Source: Mycolicibacterium xanthum (GTDB lineage: Bacteria; Actinomycetota; Actinomycetes; Mycobacteriales; Mycobacteriaceae). Taken from it: a stretch of DNA of 64,000 bases. A program made the translations under genes and the position numbers. Of this stretch, positions 36,801 through 47,841 are shown one piece after another (position 1 is the stretch's first letter; each line of letters begins with the position of its first letter). Where the stretch lies: contig NZ_JAIFZS010000027.1 of NCBI RefSeq assembly GCF_019710635.1, positions 1 through 64,000 of the forward strand, read 5' to 3'. The notes beneath the pieces are model-generated. The model saw only the letters and a list, made by a program, of their open reading frames with translations. It did no database searches and was not told where the DNA came from.

Positions 36801-38077
36801 CGGTACGTCGGCGACCCCGGCTCGAGCAGCTCGACGTGGCATTCGGAGGCACGCATCCGGGCCAGCAGGCCCTCCAGGTCCGAGGCCGCACCCATCTCGA
36901 TGCCGACCAGCGCTTCGCCGGTCTCCCGGTTGTTGCGCTTGACGTACTCGAACAGCGTGATGTCGTCGTTGGGCCCGAGCACCTCGTCGAGGAAACGCCG
37001 CAGCGCGCCCGGCTCCTGCGGGAAGTCGACCAGAAAATAGTGCTTGAGACCCAGGTGCACCAGCGAGCGCTCCAGCACCTCGCCGTACCGGGAGACGTCG
37101 TTGTTGCCACCCGAGATCAGGCACACCACGGTGGAGCCGGGCTCGATGTCGGCGTCGGGTAGCGCGGTGACCGACAGCGCGCCGGCCGGCTCGGCGATGA
37201 TGCCCTCGTTCTGGTAGAGGTCGAGCATCGCGGTGCACACCGCACCCTCGTCGACCGTCGTAATCGACACCATGTCCCCGGCCGCCGACAGCGCGGCGAA
37301 CGGCATCGTGCCGACGCGCGCGACCGCCGCGCCGTCGACGAACTGGTCGACGTGCTCGAGGTTGACCGGCTCCCCGCTGGCCAGCGCGGCCACCAGTGCC
37401 GCCGCCCCGGCGGGCTCCACGCCGAGGACCGACGTGGTCGCGGTGCGCTCGGCGAGGTAGGTGGTGACGCCGCTGATGCATCCGCCGCCACCGACCGGGA
37501 CGACCACCAGGTCGGGTTCGGCGCCGAGCTGGTCGAGGATCTCCACCGCGATGGTGCCCTGCCCGGCCATGGTGCGGACGTCGTCGTAGGGGGGCACCAG
37601 CGTGGCGCCGGTGCGGGCCACGTCGTCGGCCGCGGCCGCGGCCGCCATGTCGTAGGTCTTGCCCCCGACGATCAGCTCGATGAAGTCACCGCCGTGATAG
37701 CGGATCCGGTCGCGCTTCTGCTTCGGCGTCTTGGCGGGCACGTATACCCGGCCGTGCACGGCCATCGACCGGCACGCCAGCGCGAAACCCTGCGCGTGGT
37801 TGCCCGCCGACGAGCACACCACCCCGGCGGCCTTCTCTTCGGGGCTGAGCTGCATCAGCAGGTTGTAGGCACCCCGCAGCTTGTAGGAGCGCACCGCCTG
37901 CAGATCCTCGCGCTTGAGGTAGACCTGCGCGCCGGTGATCTCCGAGAGCCGATCGCTGAACTGCAGCGGGGTCTGGGAGACCACACCGGAAATTCGCCGA
38001 GCGGCCTCGTCGATGTCCGCGGCGCGTAGCGGCGCGGCGGGATCGATGCGGGGGCCATGGCTCAGCTCAGCGGACAC
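36788..38077 (-). CDS. ilvA: Threonine ammonia-lyase (biosynthetic threonine deaminase)
   Basis: IlvA deaminates threonine to 2-oxobutanoate, the first committed step of isoleucine synthesis. The 429-residue protein has PLP lysine Lys66 in VRSYKLRGAYN, the phosphate loop VPVGGGGCISG and the SAGNHAQG segment. A single ACT-like regulatory domain follows at the C-terminus (about residues 340-429), which is the short form usual in actinobacteria. Feedback control by isoleucine and valine is expected from the family. GTG start at 38077. The F420-type gene lies 42 bp upstream on the same strand. Confidence 0.96.
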   Translation of the reverse strand: MSAELSHGPRIDPAAPLRAADIDEAARRISGVVSQTPLQFSDRLSEITGAQVYLKREDLQAVRSYKLRGAYNLLMQLSPEEKAAGVVCSSAGNHAQGFALACRSMAVHGRVYVPAKTPKQKRDRIRYHGGDFIELIVGGKTYDMAAAAAADDVARTGATLVPPYDDVRTMAGQGTIAVEILDQLGAEPDLVVVPVGGGGCISGVTTYLAERTATTSVLGVEPAGAAALVAALASGEPVNLEHVDQFVDGAAVARVGTMPFAALSAAGDMVSITTVDEGAVCTAMLDLYQNEGIIAEPAGALSVTALPDADIEPGSTVVCLISGGNNDVSRYGEVLERSLVHLGLKHYFLVDFPQEPGALRRFLDEVLGPNDDITLFEYVKRNNRETGEALVGIEMGAASDLEGLLARMRASECHVELLEPGSPTYRYLT

Positions 38078-38119
38078 CGAACAATGGTGCCACCGCAGGC
38101 CCCGGCGGCAAAAACCGGC

Positions 38120-38557
38120 TCAGCCGACCGGCGTCAGCACGAACACCGGGATCTGGCGGTCGGTCTTGGTCTGGTAGTCGGCGTAGTCGGGCCAGGTGGC
38201 CACCGCGCGCTCCCACCAGAGCGCCCTCTCGCCGTCGAACACCTCGCGCGCTTCGTAGTCGCCGGTCGTCGTCCCGTCCTGCAGCTCGACGCGGGGGTGG
38301 GCTTTGACGTTGTGGTACCAGACCGGGTTCTTCGGCGCGCCGCCCAGCGAGGCCACCACGGCGTACTCGCCGCCGTGTTCGACCCGCATCAACGGCGTCT
38401 TGCGGATCTTGCCGGTCTTGGCGCCGATCGTGGTGAGCAGGATGACCGGTCTGCCCTTGAGCTCGGTGCCCCTGGTGCCGCCGGATTCCATGTACTCTTC
38501 GGCGTTTTCGCGGGCCCAATCCAGCGTGCTGGGTTCATAATCTCCGGTGAGAGGCAT
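38120..38557 (-). CDS. F420-dependent nitroreductase-family protein (Rv1558-like)
   Basis: This 145-residue protein belongs to the Ddn/nitroreductase deazaflavin family. The [22 protein letters not shown] segment is the typical F420-phosphate region, followed by [19 protein letters not shown] and the [10 protein letters not shown] signature. It is probably an F420H2-dependent reductase with unknown substrate. A second family member lies at 15188 in this window. It sits upstream of ilvA as Rv1558 does next to Rv1559. A possible -10, TAGTCT (38569-38564), ends six bases before the ATG, suggesting a leaderless message. Confidence 0.9.
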   Translation of the reverse strand: MPLTGDYEPSTLDWARENAEEYMESGGTRGTELKGRPVILLTTIGAKTGKIRKTPLMRVEHGGEYAVVASLGGAPKNPVWYHNVKAHPRVELQDGTTTGDYEAREVFDGERALWWERAVATWPDYADYQTKTDRQIPVFVLTPVG

Positions 38558-38595
38558 CTAGCCAGACTAGCGAAATCGCGCACCCAAATTCGGTG

Positions 38596-38611
38596 TTTCG
38601 GCTAGCCGAAA
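38596..38611. promoter_or_regulatory. Perfect 16-bp palindrome between divergent genes, candidate operator
   Basis: TTTCGGCTAGCCGAAA is perfectly self-complementary. It lies between the F420-type gene (start 38557, leftward) and the small membrane gene (start 38638, rightward). A similar half site CTAGCGAAA occurs at 38567-38575. For the rightward gene the palindrome covers about -27 to -42, the -35 position, given the -10-like TATCGT at 38626-38631. No regulator gene lies nearby, so the binding protein is unknown. Confidence 0.6.
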
Positions 38612-38637
38612 TCTTTGCCACGAGCTATCGTCGCTTC

Positions 38638-38862
38638 ATGACCACCGCCGGACGATTCCACGTCACTTCGGTTCCATCCGCGACGGTGTCCATCGCCGGG
38701 GTGGCCTGGCCCACCTACAAGGTCATCGCACTGCTGGTCGGCCTGCTGGTCTTCGGCGTGGTCGCCGTCGCCACCATGTCCGCGGGCCCGGCGGTGCTCG
38801 CCGGCACCGGGGTCGCAACGCTGGCCTGGATCGCGCTTCGCGTCCTGCCGCACCGGGGCTGA
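38638..38862 (+). CDS. Small conserved-looking membrane protein (hypothetical)
   Basis: This 74-residue protein has two membrane segments (about 25-45 and 48-67) with a short hydrophilic N-terminus. The ATG at 38638 is preferred over a longer frame from 38593 because a -10-like element (TATCGT) ends six bases upstream and the extra 15 residues would lie over the palindrome at 38596. I do not recognise the family. It is followed after 14 bp by a DsrE-like gene, so the two are probably co-transcribed. Confidence 0.65.
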   Translation: MTTAGRFHVTSVPSATVSIAGVAWPTYKVIALLVGLLVFGVVAVATMSAGPAVLAGTGVATLAWIALRVLPHRG

Positions 38863-38876
38863 TCTCGACATCTTTG

Positions 38877-39176
38877 ATGAAGACCGTCATCAACATCGTC
38901 CGCGCGGACACCGACTCGCTGATCGGCGCGACCACGGTGACCCGCCGCATGCATGAGGTCGCCGCCGGACGTGGCGTCTCGCTGGAGGTCTTCGTGTTCG
39001 CCGGCGCACAACGGGCGCTGACCGACGAGCGCCGCCCGGACTTCAACGAGGCCGTCGATGCGCTGATCACCGCGGGCATCCCGGTCAGCGCCTGCCTGAA
39101 CTTCGCCCTCTCCCCCGGCGCCACCGAGGCCCTGGCCAAGCGCGGAATCCAACTCGAGGCCGCCCGGGAGGCCTAG
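38877..39176 (+). CDS. DsrE-like small protein
   Basis: This 99-residue protein resembles the DsrE/DsrF/YchN fold: an N-terminal beta strand and helix (TVINIVRADTDSL), a central VSLEVFVFAGAQRAL segment and a GIPVSACLNFAL strand with one cysteine. DsrE proteins act in sulfur relay or as small trimeric proteins of unknown role; only one Cys is present, so sulfur transfer is uncertain. The ATG at 38877 follows the preceding small membrane gene by 14 bp. No ribosome site is obvious, fitting coupled translation. Confidence 0.7.
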   Translation: MKTVINIVRADTDSLIGATTVTRRMHEVAAGRGVSLEVFVFAGAQRALTDERRPDFNEAVDALITAGIPVSACLNFALSPGATEALAKRGIQLEAAREA

Positions 39177-39240
39177 CTGCGCTTCACCGCCGAGCGCGCG
39201 ACGGTCATCAGCATCTGACCCGGAACCCCGGGGCCGGCAC

Positions 39241-40443
39241 TCAGCGCCCGGTCTGACGCAACACCCACGGCAGCACCGCCAGCGCCGCCGCCTGAATCGC
39301 CACGACCACGACGATCACCAGCGCCACCGACCTCGAGTACAGCAGGCCGGTGAGGGCCCCACCGGCGGCAGCGGCGACGCCTATCACCGCCGCGTAGACG
39401 CCGTAGGCGGTGGCGCGCCGCGCCGGCTCGACGAGGTCGGCGACGACCGCACGCAGCGTGGATTCCTGGATGCCGACCGCCGCCCCCCAAACCAGCGCAC
39501 CGGCCAGCACCGGGCCGAGATGGTTGCCGAACGCGAGCACCGGCACCAGCCCCGCCAGCACCGGCAACGCACCCAGCACCCGGGCCCCGACCCGGTCGTA
39601 CGCCCACCCGGTGATCAGCGCAGCAACCGCGTCGGCGGCCATCGCCGCGGCATAGATGACCGGCACCAACGCCACGGCTACGATCCCGCGCTCCACCTGA
39701 TGGAAGGACAGCACACCGAATGTGGTGAACCCCGTCATCGTCGCCGCCGAGAAAACCGAGTACACCCAGAACGTCCGCGGCAGCGAGCGGAGCATGGGCT
39801 GCGCGACAACCGTCTTGGTGGGCTCGGCGGCGGTGACCTCGTAGCGGGCCGGCTCGGGGACCCGCGCCCGCAGCCAACCGAGCAGGACCAGCACGCCGAC
39901 CCCCGGCAGCACCAGCATCGCCAACGTGGGGCCGTAGTCGTCGTGGAAGACGACCAGCATCCCCGCCACCGCCAGCGGCCCGGCGATCGCACCGACCTGG
40001 TCCATCGCCTCGTGCACGGCGAAACCGCGGCCGCGTCCGGTCACCGCGGTCGCATGGGACAGCAGCGTGTCCTTGGCGGGGCTGCGCACCGCCTTGCCGA
40101 CGCGCTCGGCGATCACCAGCGTCGCGGCGGCCCACAGCACGCCGACGATCCCGAGGAACGGCACGGTGAACACGGTCAGCGCGTAGCCGGTGATGGTCCA
40201 GGCCCAGAACCGGCCGGTGCGATCGGCCAGCGGACCCGAGACCACCCGCAACAGCAGCGCGGCGGCCTCACCGACGCCGGTCACCGCGCCGACCACCACC
40301 GCCGATGCGCCCAGCGACGCGAGCAGGGGCCCGGTGATCGACCGGGCGCCTTCGTAGACGACGTCGGCGAGAAGGCTGATGACGCCGAACGTCGTGACGA
40401 ACCGCCAGGCGCTCAGGCCGACGGGCGGCCGGCGGTCAGCCAC
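39241..40443 (-). CDS. Major facilitator superfamily transporter
   Basis: This 400-residue protein has about 12 hydrophobic segments and the MFS loop motif between helices 2 and 3 ([13 protein letters not shown]). It is probably an efflux or uptake permease of the plasma membrane; the substrate cannot be told from sequence. The GTG start at 40443 overlaps the dnaE1 stop by 8 bp (GTGGCTGA), so it is translated with dnaE1. Its 3' end lies 64 bp from the convergent DsrE-like gene. Confidence 0.88.
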   Translation of the reverse strand: MADRRPPVGLSAWRFVTTFGVISLLADVVYEGARSITGPLLASLGASAVVVGAVTGVGEAAALLLRVVSGPLADRTGRFWAWTITGYALTVFTVPFLGIVGVLWAAATLVIAERVGKAVRSPAKDTLLSHATAVTGRGRGFAVHEAMDQVGAIAGPLAVAGMLVVFHDDYGPTLAMLVLPGVGVLVLLGWLRARVPEPARYEVTAAEPTKTVVAQPMLRSLPRTFWVYSVFSAATMTGFTTFGVLSFHQVERGIVAVALVPVIYAAAMAADAVAALITGWAYDRVGARVLGALPVLAGLVPVLAFGNHLGPVLAGALVWGAAVGIQESTLRAVVADLVEPARRATAYGVYAAVIGVAAAAGGALTGLLYSRSVALVIVVVVAIQAAALAVLPWVLRQTGR

Positions 40444-43400
40444 CGAGGCAGCCGGGTCCCAGCAGTTCCTTCAGGTCACCCATCAACGCCGACGACGGGG
40501 TCACCCGTAGGGACTGATCGAGTTCCAGCGTGGTGATGCGCTCACCGCTGATCAACCGCAAGTGCACCTGGGCGGTGCCGGGATGGCGGGCCAGCACCTG
40601 TTTGAGCGCACTGACCTTGTCGACGGTGCACTGCCGGGTCGGCAGGCTCACCGCCACCGGACGGTTGACCTGCGCGCTGGAGAAGTCCGGGACCACCAGT
40701 TCGTTGGCGATCAGCGAGATGCGGTCGTCGCGGATCGCCACCTTGGCGCCCACCAGGACGACGGCGTCGTCGGCGATCTCGGCGCCGAACATCGAATACG
40801 TCTGCGGGAAGAACAGCACCTCGATGCCGCCGGTGAGGTCTTCGATCTGCGCCGACGCCCACGGCAGCCCGTTCTTGTTGACCCGGCGGTTGACCGAGGC
40901 CAGGATGCCTCCTACCCGCACCTGGGTGTCGTTGGCGATGTCCCCGTCCAGGATCGCCGGGATCTGGGTGTCGACCTGCGCGGTCAGCAGATGGGCCACG
41001 CCGTTGAGCGGATGACCGGAGACGTAGAGGCCGAGCATCTCACGCTCCAGCGCCAGCTTGTGCTTGTCCTCCCACTCCTCGCCGGGCACCTTGATGGTGA
41101 ACACGGAGTCCCCGGTGTCGGTCCCCGACCCGTCCGCCCCGCCGAAGAGGTCGAACTGCCCCATCGCCTCGGCCTTCTTGGTGCCGAGCACGGAGTCGAC
41201 GGCATCGGTGTGCACCAGAAACAGGCCCTTGCGCGGATGCCCGAGCGAGTCGAACGCTCCGGCCTTCACCAACGACTCCGTCACCTTCTTGTTGCACGCG
41301 GCGATGTCGATCTTGTTCAGGTAGTCGGAGAAGTCGGTAAACTTGCCCTTCTCGGTGCGGGTGTTGACCAGGGAGGCAACCACATTGGTGCCGACGTTGC
41401 GGACCGCGCCGAGTCCGAACCGGATGTCGTCGCCCACCGACGCGAAGTTCTGCACCGACTCGTTCACGTCGGGCGGCAGCACGGTGATCCCCAGCCTGCG
41501 GCAGTCCGCCAGGTACACCGCGGCCTTGTCCTTGTCGTCGCCGACCGAGGTGAGCAGCCCGGCCATGTATTCGGCCGGATAGTTCGCCTTCAGGTAGGCG
41601 GTCCAGTACGACACCAGCCCGTAGCCGGCGGCGTGGGACTTGTTGAACGCATAGCCCGCAAAGGGAAGGATGGTGTCCCACAACGCCTTGACCGCACCCT
41701 CGGAGAACCCGTTGGCGGTCATCCCCTCGTAGAAGCCCTTGTACTCCGCCTCCAGCACCTCGAGCTTCTTCTTGCCCATGGCCTTTCGCAGCGCATCGGC
41801 TTTGCCCATCGTGTAGGACGCCACCTTCTGCGCGATGAACATGATCTGCTCTTGGTAGACGATCAGGCCGTAGGTCTCGGACAGGATCTCCCGGAGCGGT
41901 TCCTCCAGCTCGGGGTGGATCGGCTTGATCGGCTGGCGGGCGTTCTTGCGGTCGGCGTAGTCGTTGTGGGCGTTCATGCCCATCGGCCCGGGCCGGTACA
42001 GCGCCAGCACCGCGACGATGTCGTTGAACTCGGTGGGCTGCATGCGCCGCAACAGATCCCGCATCGGGCCGCCGTCGAGCTGGAACACGCCGAGAGTGTC
42101 GCCGCGGCCGAGAAGTTCGTAGGCCTTCGGATCGTCCAGGGTCAACGACTCGAGGTCCAGGTCGATGCCGCGGTTGGCCTTGATGTTCTCGATACAGTCG
42201 CCGATGATCGTCAGGTTGCGCAGGCCGAGGAAGTCCATCTTGAGTAGACCGATGGCCTCGCAGGACGGATAGTCCCACCCGGTGATCACCGCACCGTCCT
42301 GCGGGCGCCGCCACAGCGGGATCGACTCGATCAGCGGCTCCGAGCTCATGATGACCGCGCATGCGTGCACGCCGGCGTTGCGCACCAGCCCTTCCAGGCC
42401 GCGTGCGGTCTCGTAGATGGTCCGCACGTCGGGGTCGGTGTCGATCAGGCCGCGGACCTCCGCGGCCTCCTTGAACCGCTCGTGGTTCGGATCGGTGATA
42501 CCCGACAGCGGGATGTCCTTGGCCATGATGGGCGGGGGCAGCGCCTTGGTGATCCGGTCGGCGATCGCGAAGCCGGGCTGGCCGTAGTGCACCCGCGCCG
42601 AATCCTTCAGCGCGGCCTTCGTCTTGATGGTGCCGAACGTGATGACCTGGGCCACCCGGTCACTGCCCCACTTGTTCGCGGCGTAGCGCAGCATCTCGCC
42701 GCGGCGGCGGTCGTCGAAGTCGATGTCGATGTCGGGGGCCGACGGCCGTTCGGGGTTGAGGAAGCGCTCGAACAGCAGCCCATGCGGGATCGGATCGATG
42801 TTGGTGATGCCCAGCGCGTAGGCGACCAGCGATCCGGCCGCCGACCCGCGGCCCGGTCCCACCCGGATGTCCACCGAACGGGCGTAGTTGATCAGGTCGG
42901 CCACGATCAGGAAGTACGACGGGAAGCCCTTGTCGCAGATGACCTTGATCTCGTAGTCGGCCCGCTCGATGTAGTTCCGGCCGACACCGGACGGGAAGCG
43001 CCGACGCAGCCCCGCCATGACCTCGTGCTGCAGCCACGACGCCTGGTCGTGCCCGTCGGGTACCGGGAAGATCGGCATCCGGTCGCGGGGATCCCACACC
43101 TCTGCGTAGGACTGCACCCGCTCGGCGATCAGCAGCGTCGAGTCGCATGCGCCGGGCACCTGGTCGTCCCACAGCGCCCGCATCTCGGTCGCCGGCTTCA
43201 GGTAGTAGCCGTCGCCGTCGAACTTGAAGCGGTTCGGATCCGAGAGCGTCTTGCCGGTCTGCACGCACAGCAGCGCCTCGTGGTTCTGCGCGGCGTCGCG
43301 GGTGACGTAGTGGCAGTCGTTGGTGGCCAGCGGCGGAATCCCGAGCTTGCGGCCGACCTCGATCAGGCCGTCGCGCACCCGGCGCTCGATGGACAGCCCG

Positions 43401-43990
43401 TGGTCCATCAGCTCGAGGAAGAAGTTGTCGGGCCCGAAGATCTCCCGCCACTTCGCCGCGGCCTCGAGCGCCTCCCGGTCGTGCCCGAGCCGGAGCCGGG
43501 TCTGCACCTCGCCCGAGGGGCAGCCTGTGGTGGCGATGATGCCGTCCGCGTGCTCGGCGATCAGCTCGGCATCCATCCGCGACCACTTGCCCAACTGGCC
43601 CTCGAACGATGCCAGCGAGGACAGCTTGAACAGGTTCCGCAGCCCGGTGGCGTTCTCGGCCACCATCGTCATGTGGGTGTACGAGCCGCTGCCGGACACG
43701 TCGTCGGACTTCTGGCTCGGGTCGCCCCAGAGCACGCGCTTGGTGTCGAACCGCGACGCCGGGGCGATGTAGGCCTCGACGCCGATGATCGGCTTGATCC
43801 CGGCGTCGGTGGCGGCGTTGTAGAACTCGCTCGCACCGAACATGTTCCCGTGGTCGGTCATCCCGATCGCGGGCATGTCCAGCCGCTGGGCCTCGGCCAG
43901 CATCGGTTTGACCTTGGCGGCACCGTCCAGCATCGAGTACTCGGTGTGGTTGTGCAGGTGCACGAACGAGGGCGGATTCGGACCACTCAT
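40436..43990 (-). CDS. dnaE1: DNA polymerase III subunit alpha (replicative)
   Basis: DnaE1 is the replicative polymerase of mycobacteria and does its own proofreading with its N-terminal PHP exonuclease domain. The protein has 1184 residues, identical in length to the M. tuberculosis enzyme. The PHP motif HLHNHTEYS is at about 11-19, and the catalytic aspartates are in [11 protein letters not shown] near residue 420. Further on lie the finger region, tandem helix-hairpin-helix, an OB-fold ([14 protein letters not shown]) and a C-terminal domain. The ATG is at 43990. A -10-like TAGACT (44005-44000) lies close upstream, giving at most a very short leader. Confidence 0.98.
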   Translation of the reverse strand: MSGPNPPSFVHLHNHTEYSMLDGAAKVKPMLAEAQRLDMPAIGMTDHGNMFGASEFYNAATDAGIKPIIGVEAYIAPASRFDTKRVLWGDPSQKSDDVSGSGSYTHMTMVAENATGLRNLFKLSSLASFEGQLGKWSRMDAELIAEHADGIIATTGCPSGEVQTRLRLGHDREALEAAAKWREIFGPDNFFLELMDHGLSIERRVRDGLIEVGRKLGIPPLATNDCHYVTRDAAQNHEALLCVQTGKTLSDPNRFKFDGDGYYLKPATEMRALWDDQVPGACDSTLLIAERVQSYAEVWDPRDRMPIFPVPDGHDQASWLQHEVMAGLRRRFPSGVGRNYIERADYEIKVICDKGFPSYFLIVADLINYARSVDIRVGPGRGSAAGSLVAYALGITNIDPIPHGLLFERFLNPERPSAPDIDIDFDDRRRGEMLRYAANKWGSDRVAQVITFGTIKTKAALKDSARVHYGQPGFAIADRITKALPPPIMAKDIPLSGITDPNHERFKEAAEVRGLIDTDPDVRTIYETARGLEGLVRNAGVHACAVIMSSEPLIESIPLWRRPQDGAVITGWDYPSCEAIGLLKMDFLGLRNLTIIGDCIENIKANRGIDLDLESLTLDDPKAYELLGRGDTLGVFQLDGGPMRDLLRRMQPTEFNDIVAVLALYRPGPMGMNAHNDYADRKNARQPIKPIHPELEEPLREILSETYGLIVYQEQIMFIAQKVASYTMGKADALRKAMGKKKLEVLEAEYKGFYEGMTANGFSEGAVKALWDTILPFAGYAFNKSHAAGYGLVSYWTAYLKANYPAEYMAGLLTSVGDDKDKAAVYLADCRRLGITVLPPDVNESVQNFASVGDDIRFGLGAVRNVGTNVVASLVNTRTEKGKFTDFSDYLNKIDIAACNKKVTESLVKAGAFDSLGHPRKGLFLVHTDAVDSVLGTKKAEAMGQFDLFGGADGSGTDTGDSVFTIKVPGEEWEDKHKLALEREMLGLYVSGHPLNGVAHLLTAQVDTQIPAILDGDIANDTQVRVGGILASVNRRVNKNGLPWASAQIEDLTGGIEVLFFPQTYSMFGAEIADDAVVLVGAKVAIRDDRISLIANELVVPDFSSAQVNRPVAVSLPTRQCTVDKVSALKQVLARHPGTAQVHLRLISGERITTLELDQSLRVTPSSALMGDLKELLGPGCLGG

Positions 43991-44313
43991 AGGGACGCCA
44001 GTCTATGGCCGCCCACCGACAGCGCACGGCGTGTCGCGGTGCGTGTCTCCGGTTCTTCGGGTCCCGCGCCGAGCGACGACGCGACGCGCTGTTTCAGCAA
44101 TCCCGTCTTGCCACTGTGTGTCAATTGCCCGGCAACCCCAGTGAAATCGGTTCCGGCACGGACGAAACCGGCATGTGAGCCATGCGGCGGTGATCCGCCG
44201 CGGGTGGCCGCGGGGTCGGCCGCCCCCGGACAACGCGCACCGGCCCACTCCCCCGGTCCATGAGCAAACATGATGGCATTGCCCCCTTCGGGAGCTCGGC
44301 GAAGTCGCAAACT
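43991..44313. other. 323-bp intergenic region upstream of dnaE1
   Basis: No convincing gene lies here. A 107-codon frame on the minus strand covers almost the whole gap and ends just before dnaE1. Its third codon positions are less G/C-rich than in real neighbours and it has no ribosome site, so it is probably chance. The region holds the presumed dnaE1 promoter. A consensus -35 hexamer TTGACA (44124-44119, minus strand) is present, but no good -10 follows at the right spacing. Confidence 0.6.
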
Positions 44314-45204
44314 TCACCGCGGCAAGGATCCGGACGGGGCGCGGTCGGCCCGCGCGCGTCGCACCGCGTCGACGGTGAACAACGCCAGCGCGGTCCAGAT
44401 CAATGCGAAGCCCAGCCACCGAGCGGGCGGCATCGGCTCGTGCCCGACCAGCACTCCCCAACTCATCTGCATCGCCGGTGTCATGTAGAACAGCAACCCC
44501 AGCGTCACCAGCGCCAACCGCTGCGCAGCGGCGGCGAACAGCAGCAGCGGCATCGCCGTGAGCACTCCGGCCAGGACCATCAGCACCACGTGCCCGCCAC
44601 CGTGACCGGTGAACGTGCCCTGCCCGTCGAGCTGAACGACGATGACGTAGGCGATGGCGAACGGGGCCGCCAGCCCCGCTTCGACGCCCACACTGACCCG
44701 CGGATCGGTCGGTACCGTCTTCTTCACCGCACCGTAGAGCCCGAACGACAACGCCAGGCCGAGACCGATCACCGGAGGCGACCCGACGTTCACCGTCAGG
44801 ACCACGACCGCGACGACGGCGACGACCAGCGCGCACACCTGCCACCGGTTGAGCCGCTCCCGAAAGACCAGCAGCCCGAGCGCGATCGACACCAGCGGGT
44901 TGATGAAATAGCCCAGTGCGGCATCCACGACGTGACCGTTGTTGACCGCGTAGACGTAGATCACCCAGTTGACCGAGATGAGTGCGGCGGCCGCGGTCAG
45001 CAGCAACCAGGTTCGCCGGTCGATCGCGCGAAGGTCGCCGAGCCGGCGCACCGCGGCCACCACGACCACCATCAGGACGAAGCTCCAGATGACCCGGTGG
45101 GCGAGCACCTCGACCGCACTCGCCGGCTTCAGCAGCGGGAAGAACGCCGGGAACAGCCCCCACATGCCATAGGCGCCGACCCCGAAGAGCAGCCCCTGCC
45201 TCAC
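44314..45204 (-). CDS. rarD: EamA-family transporter, RarD type
   Basis: This 296-residue membrane protein has about ten helices arranged as two EamA halves, with the RarD landmarks [21 protein letters not shown] at the start and [25 protein letters not shown] in the middle. The family is thought to move small metabolites; RarD was first linked to chloramphenicol resistance, but its true substrate is unknown. The GTG at 45204 overlaps the stop of the pseudouridine synthase gene (GTGA). Confidence 0.92.
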   Translation of the reverse strand: MRQGLLFGVGAYGMWGLFPAFFPLLKPASAVEVLAHRVIWSFVLMVVVVAAVRRLGDLRAIDRRTWLLLTAAAALISVNWVIYVYAVNNGHVVDAALGYFINPLVSIALGLLVFRERLNRWQVCALVVAVVAVVVLTVNVGSPPVIGLGLALSFGLYGAVKKTVPTDPRVSVGVEAGLAAPFAIAYVIVVQLDGQGTFTGHGGGHVVLMVLAGVLTAMPLLLFAAAAQRLALVTLGLLFYMTPAMQMSWGVLVGHEPMPPARWLGFALIWTALALFTVDAVRRARADRAPSGSLPR

Positions 45205-46130
45205 AGCCGGTGGCTGCGCAGGACGTCGAGGGCGTGTTGCAGGTCGGCCGGGTACTCGCTGGCGATCTCCATGCGCCTACCGTCGGCCGGATGGGCGAAC
45301 ACCAGCGAGCTGGCGTGCAGCCACTGCCGCTCCAGCCCCAGCTTCTTGGCCAGCGTCGGGTCGGCGCCATAGGTGAGGTCGCCGCAGCAGGGGTGGTGCA
45401 ACGCGGCGAAATGCACCCTGATCTGGTGGGTTCGCCCGGTCTCGAGCTCGATCTCGAGCAGGCTGGCCGCCTGGTGGGCTTCCAGCGTGTCGTAATGCGT
45501 GACGCTGTGCCTGCCGCCCTCGACCACCGCGAACTTCCAGTCGTGACCCCGGTGCCGCCCGATCGGCGCGTCGATGGTGCCGCTGGATGGATCGGGGTGG
45601 CCCTGTACCAGCGCGTGGTAGCGCTTCTCGACGGTGCGCTGCTTGAAGGCGCGCTTGAGGGCGGTGTACGCGCGCTCGGACAGCGCCACCACCATCACCC
45701 CGGAGGTGCCCACATCGAGTCGGTGCACGATGCCCTGACGTTCGTGGATCCCCGACGTGCTGATCCGGAACCCCGCCGCTGCCAGACCCCCCAACACCGT
45801 GGGACCGTGCCAGCCCACGGTCGCGTGGGCGGCCACGCCGGGTGGCTTGTCGACGGCGACGATGTCCTCGTCGGAGTACAGGATCGTCATGCCTTCGATG
45901 TCCACCGGCGTGTTCTCCACCGGGGCCGGCGCATCGGGCAGGCGTACCTCCAGCCAGGCCCCCGCGGTCAGCTTGTCGGACTTGGCCACCCGCACGCCGT
46001 CGAGTTCGACCTCGCCGTCCTCGGCCAGTGCGGCCACCACGGTGCGGGACAAGCCGAGCAGCCGCGCCAGCCCGGCGTCCACCCGCATTCCCGCCAGCCC
46101 CTCGGGGACCGGCATCGACCGGGTCGTCAT
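45201..46130 (-). CDS. RluA/RluD-family 23S rRNA pseudouridine synthase (Rv1540-like)
   Basis: The protein has an N-terminal S4 RNA-binding domain (about residues 10-60) and a pseudouridine synthase domain with catalytic Asp139 in the [11 protein letters not shown] motif. It should isomerise uridines in 23S rRNA in the manner of RluD. The product is 309 residues. The ATG at 46130 overlaps the lspA stop (ATGA), an lspA-rluD pairing common in bacteria. Downstream it overlaps rarD by 4 bp. Confidence 0.95.
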   Translation of the reverse strand: MTTRSMPVPEGLAGMRVDAGLARLLGLSRTVVAALAEDGEVELDGVRVAKSDKLTAGAWLEVRLPDAPAPVENTPVDIEGMTILYSDEDIVAVDKPPGVAAHATVGWHGPTVLGGLAAAGFRISTSGIHERQGIVHRLDVGTSGVMVVALSERAYTALKRAFKQRTVEKRYHALVQGHPDPSSGTIDAPIGRHRGHDWKFAVVEGGRHSVTHYDTLEAHQAASLLEIELETGRTHQIRVHFAALHHPCCGDLTYGADPTLAKKLGLERQWLHASSLVFAHPADGRRMEIASEYPADLQHALDVLRSHRL

Positions 46131-46855
46131 TCCTCGCCGGACCGTCGGTCCGGGTCCGAACTGCCGACCGCCTCGCCATTCGCGGGCCCGCCGCCCGGCC
46201 CGGTCTCGCCGTCCTCCGGCCGACCCATCCCGGCCGCCCGACCATCGTCCTCGCCGCCGCCCGGCTCGCCTGTCCCGGCCGCCCGACCACCGTCCTCGCC
46301 GTCGTCCGGCGTCCGCCTCCCGACGGTGTCGAAGTCGAAGCCGAACAGCGACAACACCACCAGCAGGATCGCCCCGCCGACCACCGAGGGGTCGGCCACG
46401 TTGAAGACCGGCCACCACCCGATCGACAGGAAGTCCACGACGTGGCCGCGCAGCGGTCCCGGAGACCGGAAGAACCGGTCGATCAGGTTGCCCATCGCGC
46501 CACCGAGGATCATCCCGAGCCCGATCGCCCACCACGGCGACACCAACCGGCGACCCATCCAGATGATGCCGATCACCACACCGGTCGCGATCAGCGTCAG
46601 CACCCACGTGTAGCCGGTCGCCATCGAGAACGCCGCCCCCGAGTTGCGCACCAGCGTCCACGTCACGGTGTCCCCGATGATCGACACCGGCTGGCCCGGC
46701 GTGAGCAGCGCTACGGCGGCCACCTTGGTGACGATGTCCAGGAGGAGCACCACCCCCGCAACGGCCAGCAGCAGGCGCAACCGGCGGGGCGGCGGCTCCT
46801 GCGCGGGCACGTCGCCGGTCGCAGGCTCAACCGGGCTCGACGATTCATCGGTCAC
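46127..46855 (-). CDS. lspA: Lipoprotein signal peptidase with acidic Gly-rich C-terminal tail
   Basis: LspA cuts the signal peptide from diacylglyceryl-modified prolipoproteins, acting after Lgt. The 242-residue protein has four membrane helices and the catalytic aspartates Asp126 (GNLIDRF) and Asp155 (NVADPS). After the last helix (about residue 172) comes an extra tail of some 60 residues, rich in Gly, Asp, Glu, Ala and Arg, with a repeated DGRAAG/GGRAAG element. M. tuberculosis LspA is about 202 residues, so the tail is long. Start GTG 46855. Only 42 bp separate it from divergent ansA. The tail recalls the acidic tail on Lgt in this window. Confidence 0.96.
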   Translation of the reverse strand: MTDESSSPVEPATGDVPAQEPPPRRLRLLLAVAGVVLLLDIVTKVAAVALLTPGQPVSIIGDTVTWTLVRNSGAAFSMATGYTWVLTLIATGVVIGIIWMGRRLVSPWWAIGLGMILGGAMGNLIDRFFRSPGPLRGHVVDFLSIGWWPVFNVADPSVVGGAILLVVLSLFGFDFDTVGRRTPDDGEDGGRAAGTGEPGGGEDDGRAAGMGRPEDGETGPGGGPANGEAVGSSDPDRRSGEE

Positions 46856-46897
46856 GCCACCATCATCGCAGGGCGCCGGTGCGGAAGAATTGCGCCC

Positions 46898-47830
46898 ATG
46901 GGTCGCCTCCTCGTCATCGCCACCGGTGGGACGATCTCGACCAGCGCGGACGCGGACGGAGTGAAGCGCCCCACCCGGTCCGGCGCCGACCTCACGGCGG
47001 GGCTGGACGTCGAGGTCATCGACGCGATGGCGGTCGACAGCTCCCAGCTGACAGCACGGGACTGGGACCGTATCGCCGACACCGTTCGCAGCGCGTGCGC
47101 CGACCCGCCCGACGGGATCGTCATCACCCACGGCACAGACACCATGGAAGAGACCGCGCTGTGGCTGGAGCTGACCCACGACGGCCCGGTGCCGGTGGTA
47201 CTCACCGGCGCCCAGCTCAGCTCCGATGCACCCGACGCCGACGGACCCGCCAATCTTCGCGACGCGCTCACGGTGGCAGCCGACCCGAGCGCCCGCGGCC
47301 TGGGGGTGGTGGTCAGCTTTGCGGGCACCGTGTTCGAGGCGGCCGGCCTGTACAAGACCGCCACCGCGGGGCCGCAGGGCTTCGCCGGGCGCCCGATCGG
47401 CACGGTCACGCAGAACCGGTTCGCCCACCAGCGCCGCCTCAAGCCCCGCCCGTACCTCGGCCCGCTGGTTGCCGGCGGGGCACCGCGCGTCGACATCGTC
47501 GCGGCCTACCCCGGCGCCGACGGCGTCGCGATGGATGCCTGCGTGGCCGTCGGTGCCCGCGGCATAGTGCTGGAGGCCCTCGGCTCCGGCAACGCCGGGT
47601 ATGCCGTGATCGAGGCGGTGCGCCGGCACTGCTCCGACGGGATCACCGTCGTGGTGTCGACGCGCGTTCCCGAGGGCCGGGTCAATCCCGGGTACGGACC
47701 GGGCCGTGATCTCGTCGACGCGGGCGCCGTGGTGGCGCCCCGGCTGCGGCCGCCCCAGGCGCGGGTCCTGCTGATGGCCGCGCTGGCCGCCGGGACGGCA
47801 CCGGGGGATGTGTTCGAGCGCTGGGGCTGA
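46898..47830 (+). CDS. ansA: Asparaginase
   Basis: AnsA hydrolyses asparagine to aspartate and ammonia; the mycobacterial enzyme is linked to nitrogen assimilation and acid resistance. The 310-residue product has the two threonine nucleophile motifs ATGGTIST (Thr near residue 12) and HGTDTMEET, and a conserved Lys in the later [10 protein letters not shown]...GLYK region. No signal peptide is evident, so it is probably cytoplasmic. The ATG at 46898 has a GGAAG site about a dozen bases upstream. It ends 11 bp from convergent dinX. Confidence 0.94.
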   Translation: MGRLLVIATGGTISTSADADGVKRPTRSGADLTAGLDVEVIDAMAVDSSQLTARDWDRIADTVRSACADPPDGIVITHGTDTMEETALWLELTHDGPVPVVLTGAQLSSDAPDADGPANLRDALTVAADPSARGLGVVVSFAGTVFEAAGLYKTATAGPQGFAGRPIGTVTQNRFAHQRRLKPRPYLGPLVAGGAPRVDIVAAYPGADGVAMDACVAVGARGIVLEALGSGNAGYAVIEAVRRHCSDGITVVVSTRVPEGRVNPGYGPGRDLVDAGAVVAPRLRPPQARVLLMAALAAGTAPGDVFERWG

Positions 47831-47841
47831 GGCCGCGCCGA

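Noticed and set aside
44119..44124. Consensus -35 TTGACA upstream of dnaE1
   Set aside because: No acceptable -10 at 16-18 bp spacing; a nearer -10-like TAGACT at 44005-44000 is a better promoter candidate.
43987..44310. 107-codon minus-strand frame upstream of dnaE1
   Set aside because: Weaker third-position G/C than neighbours, no ribosome site and no recognisable motif; kept as intergenic region.
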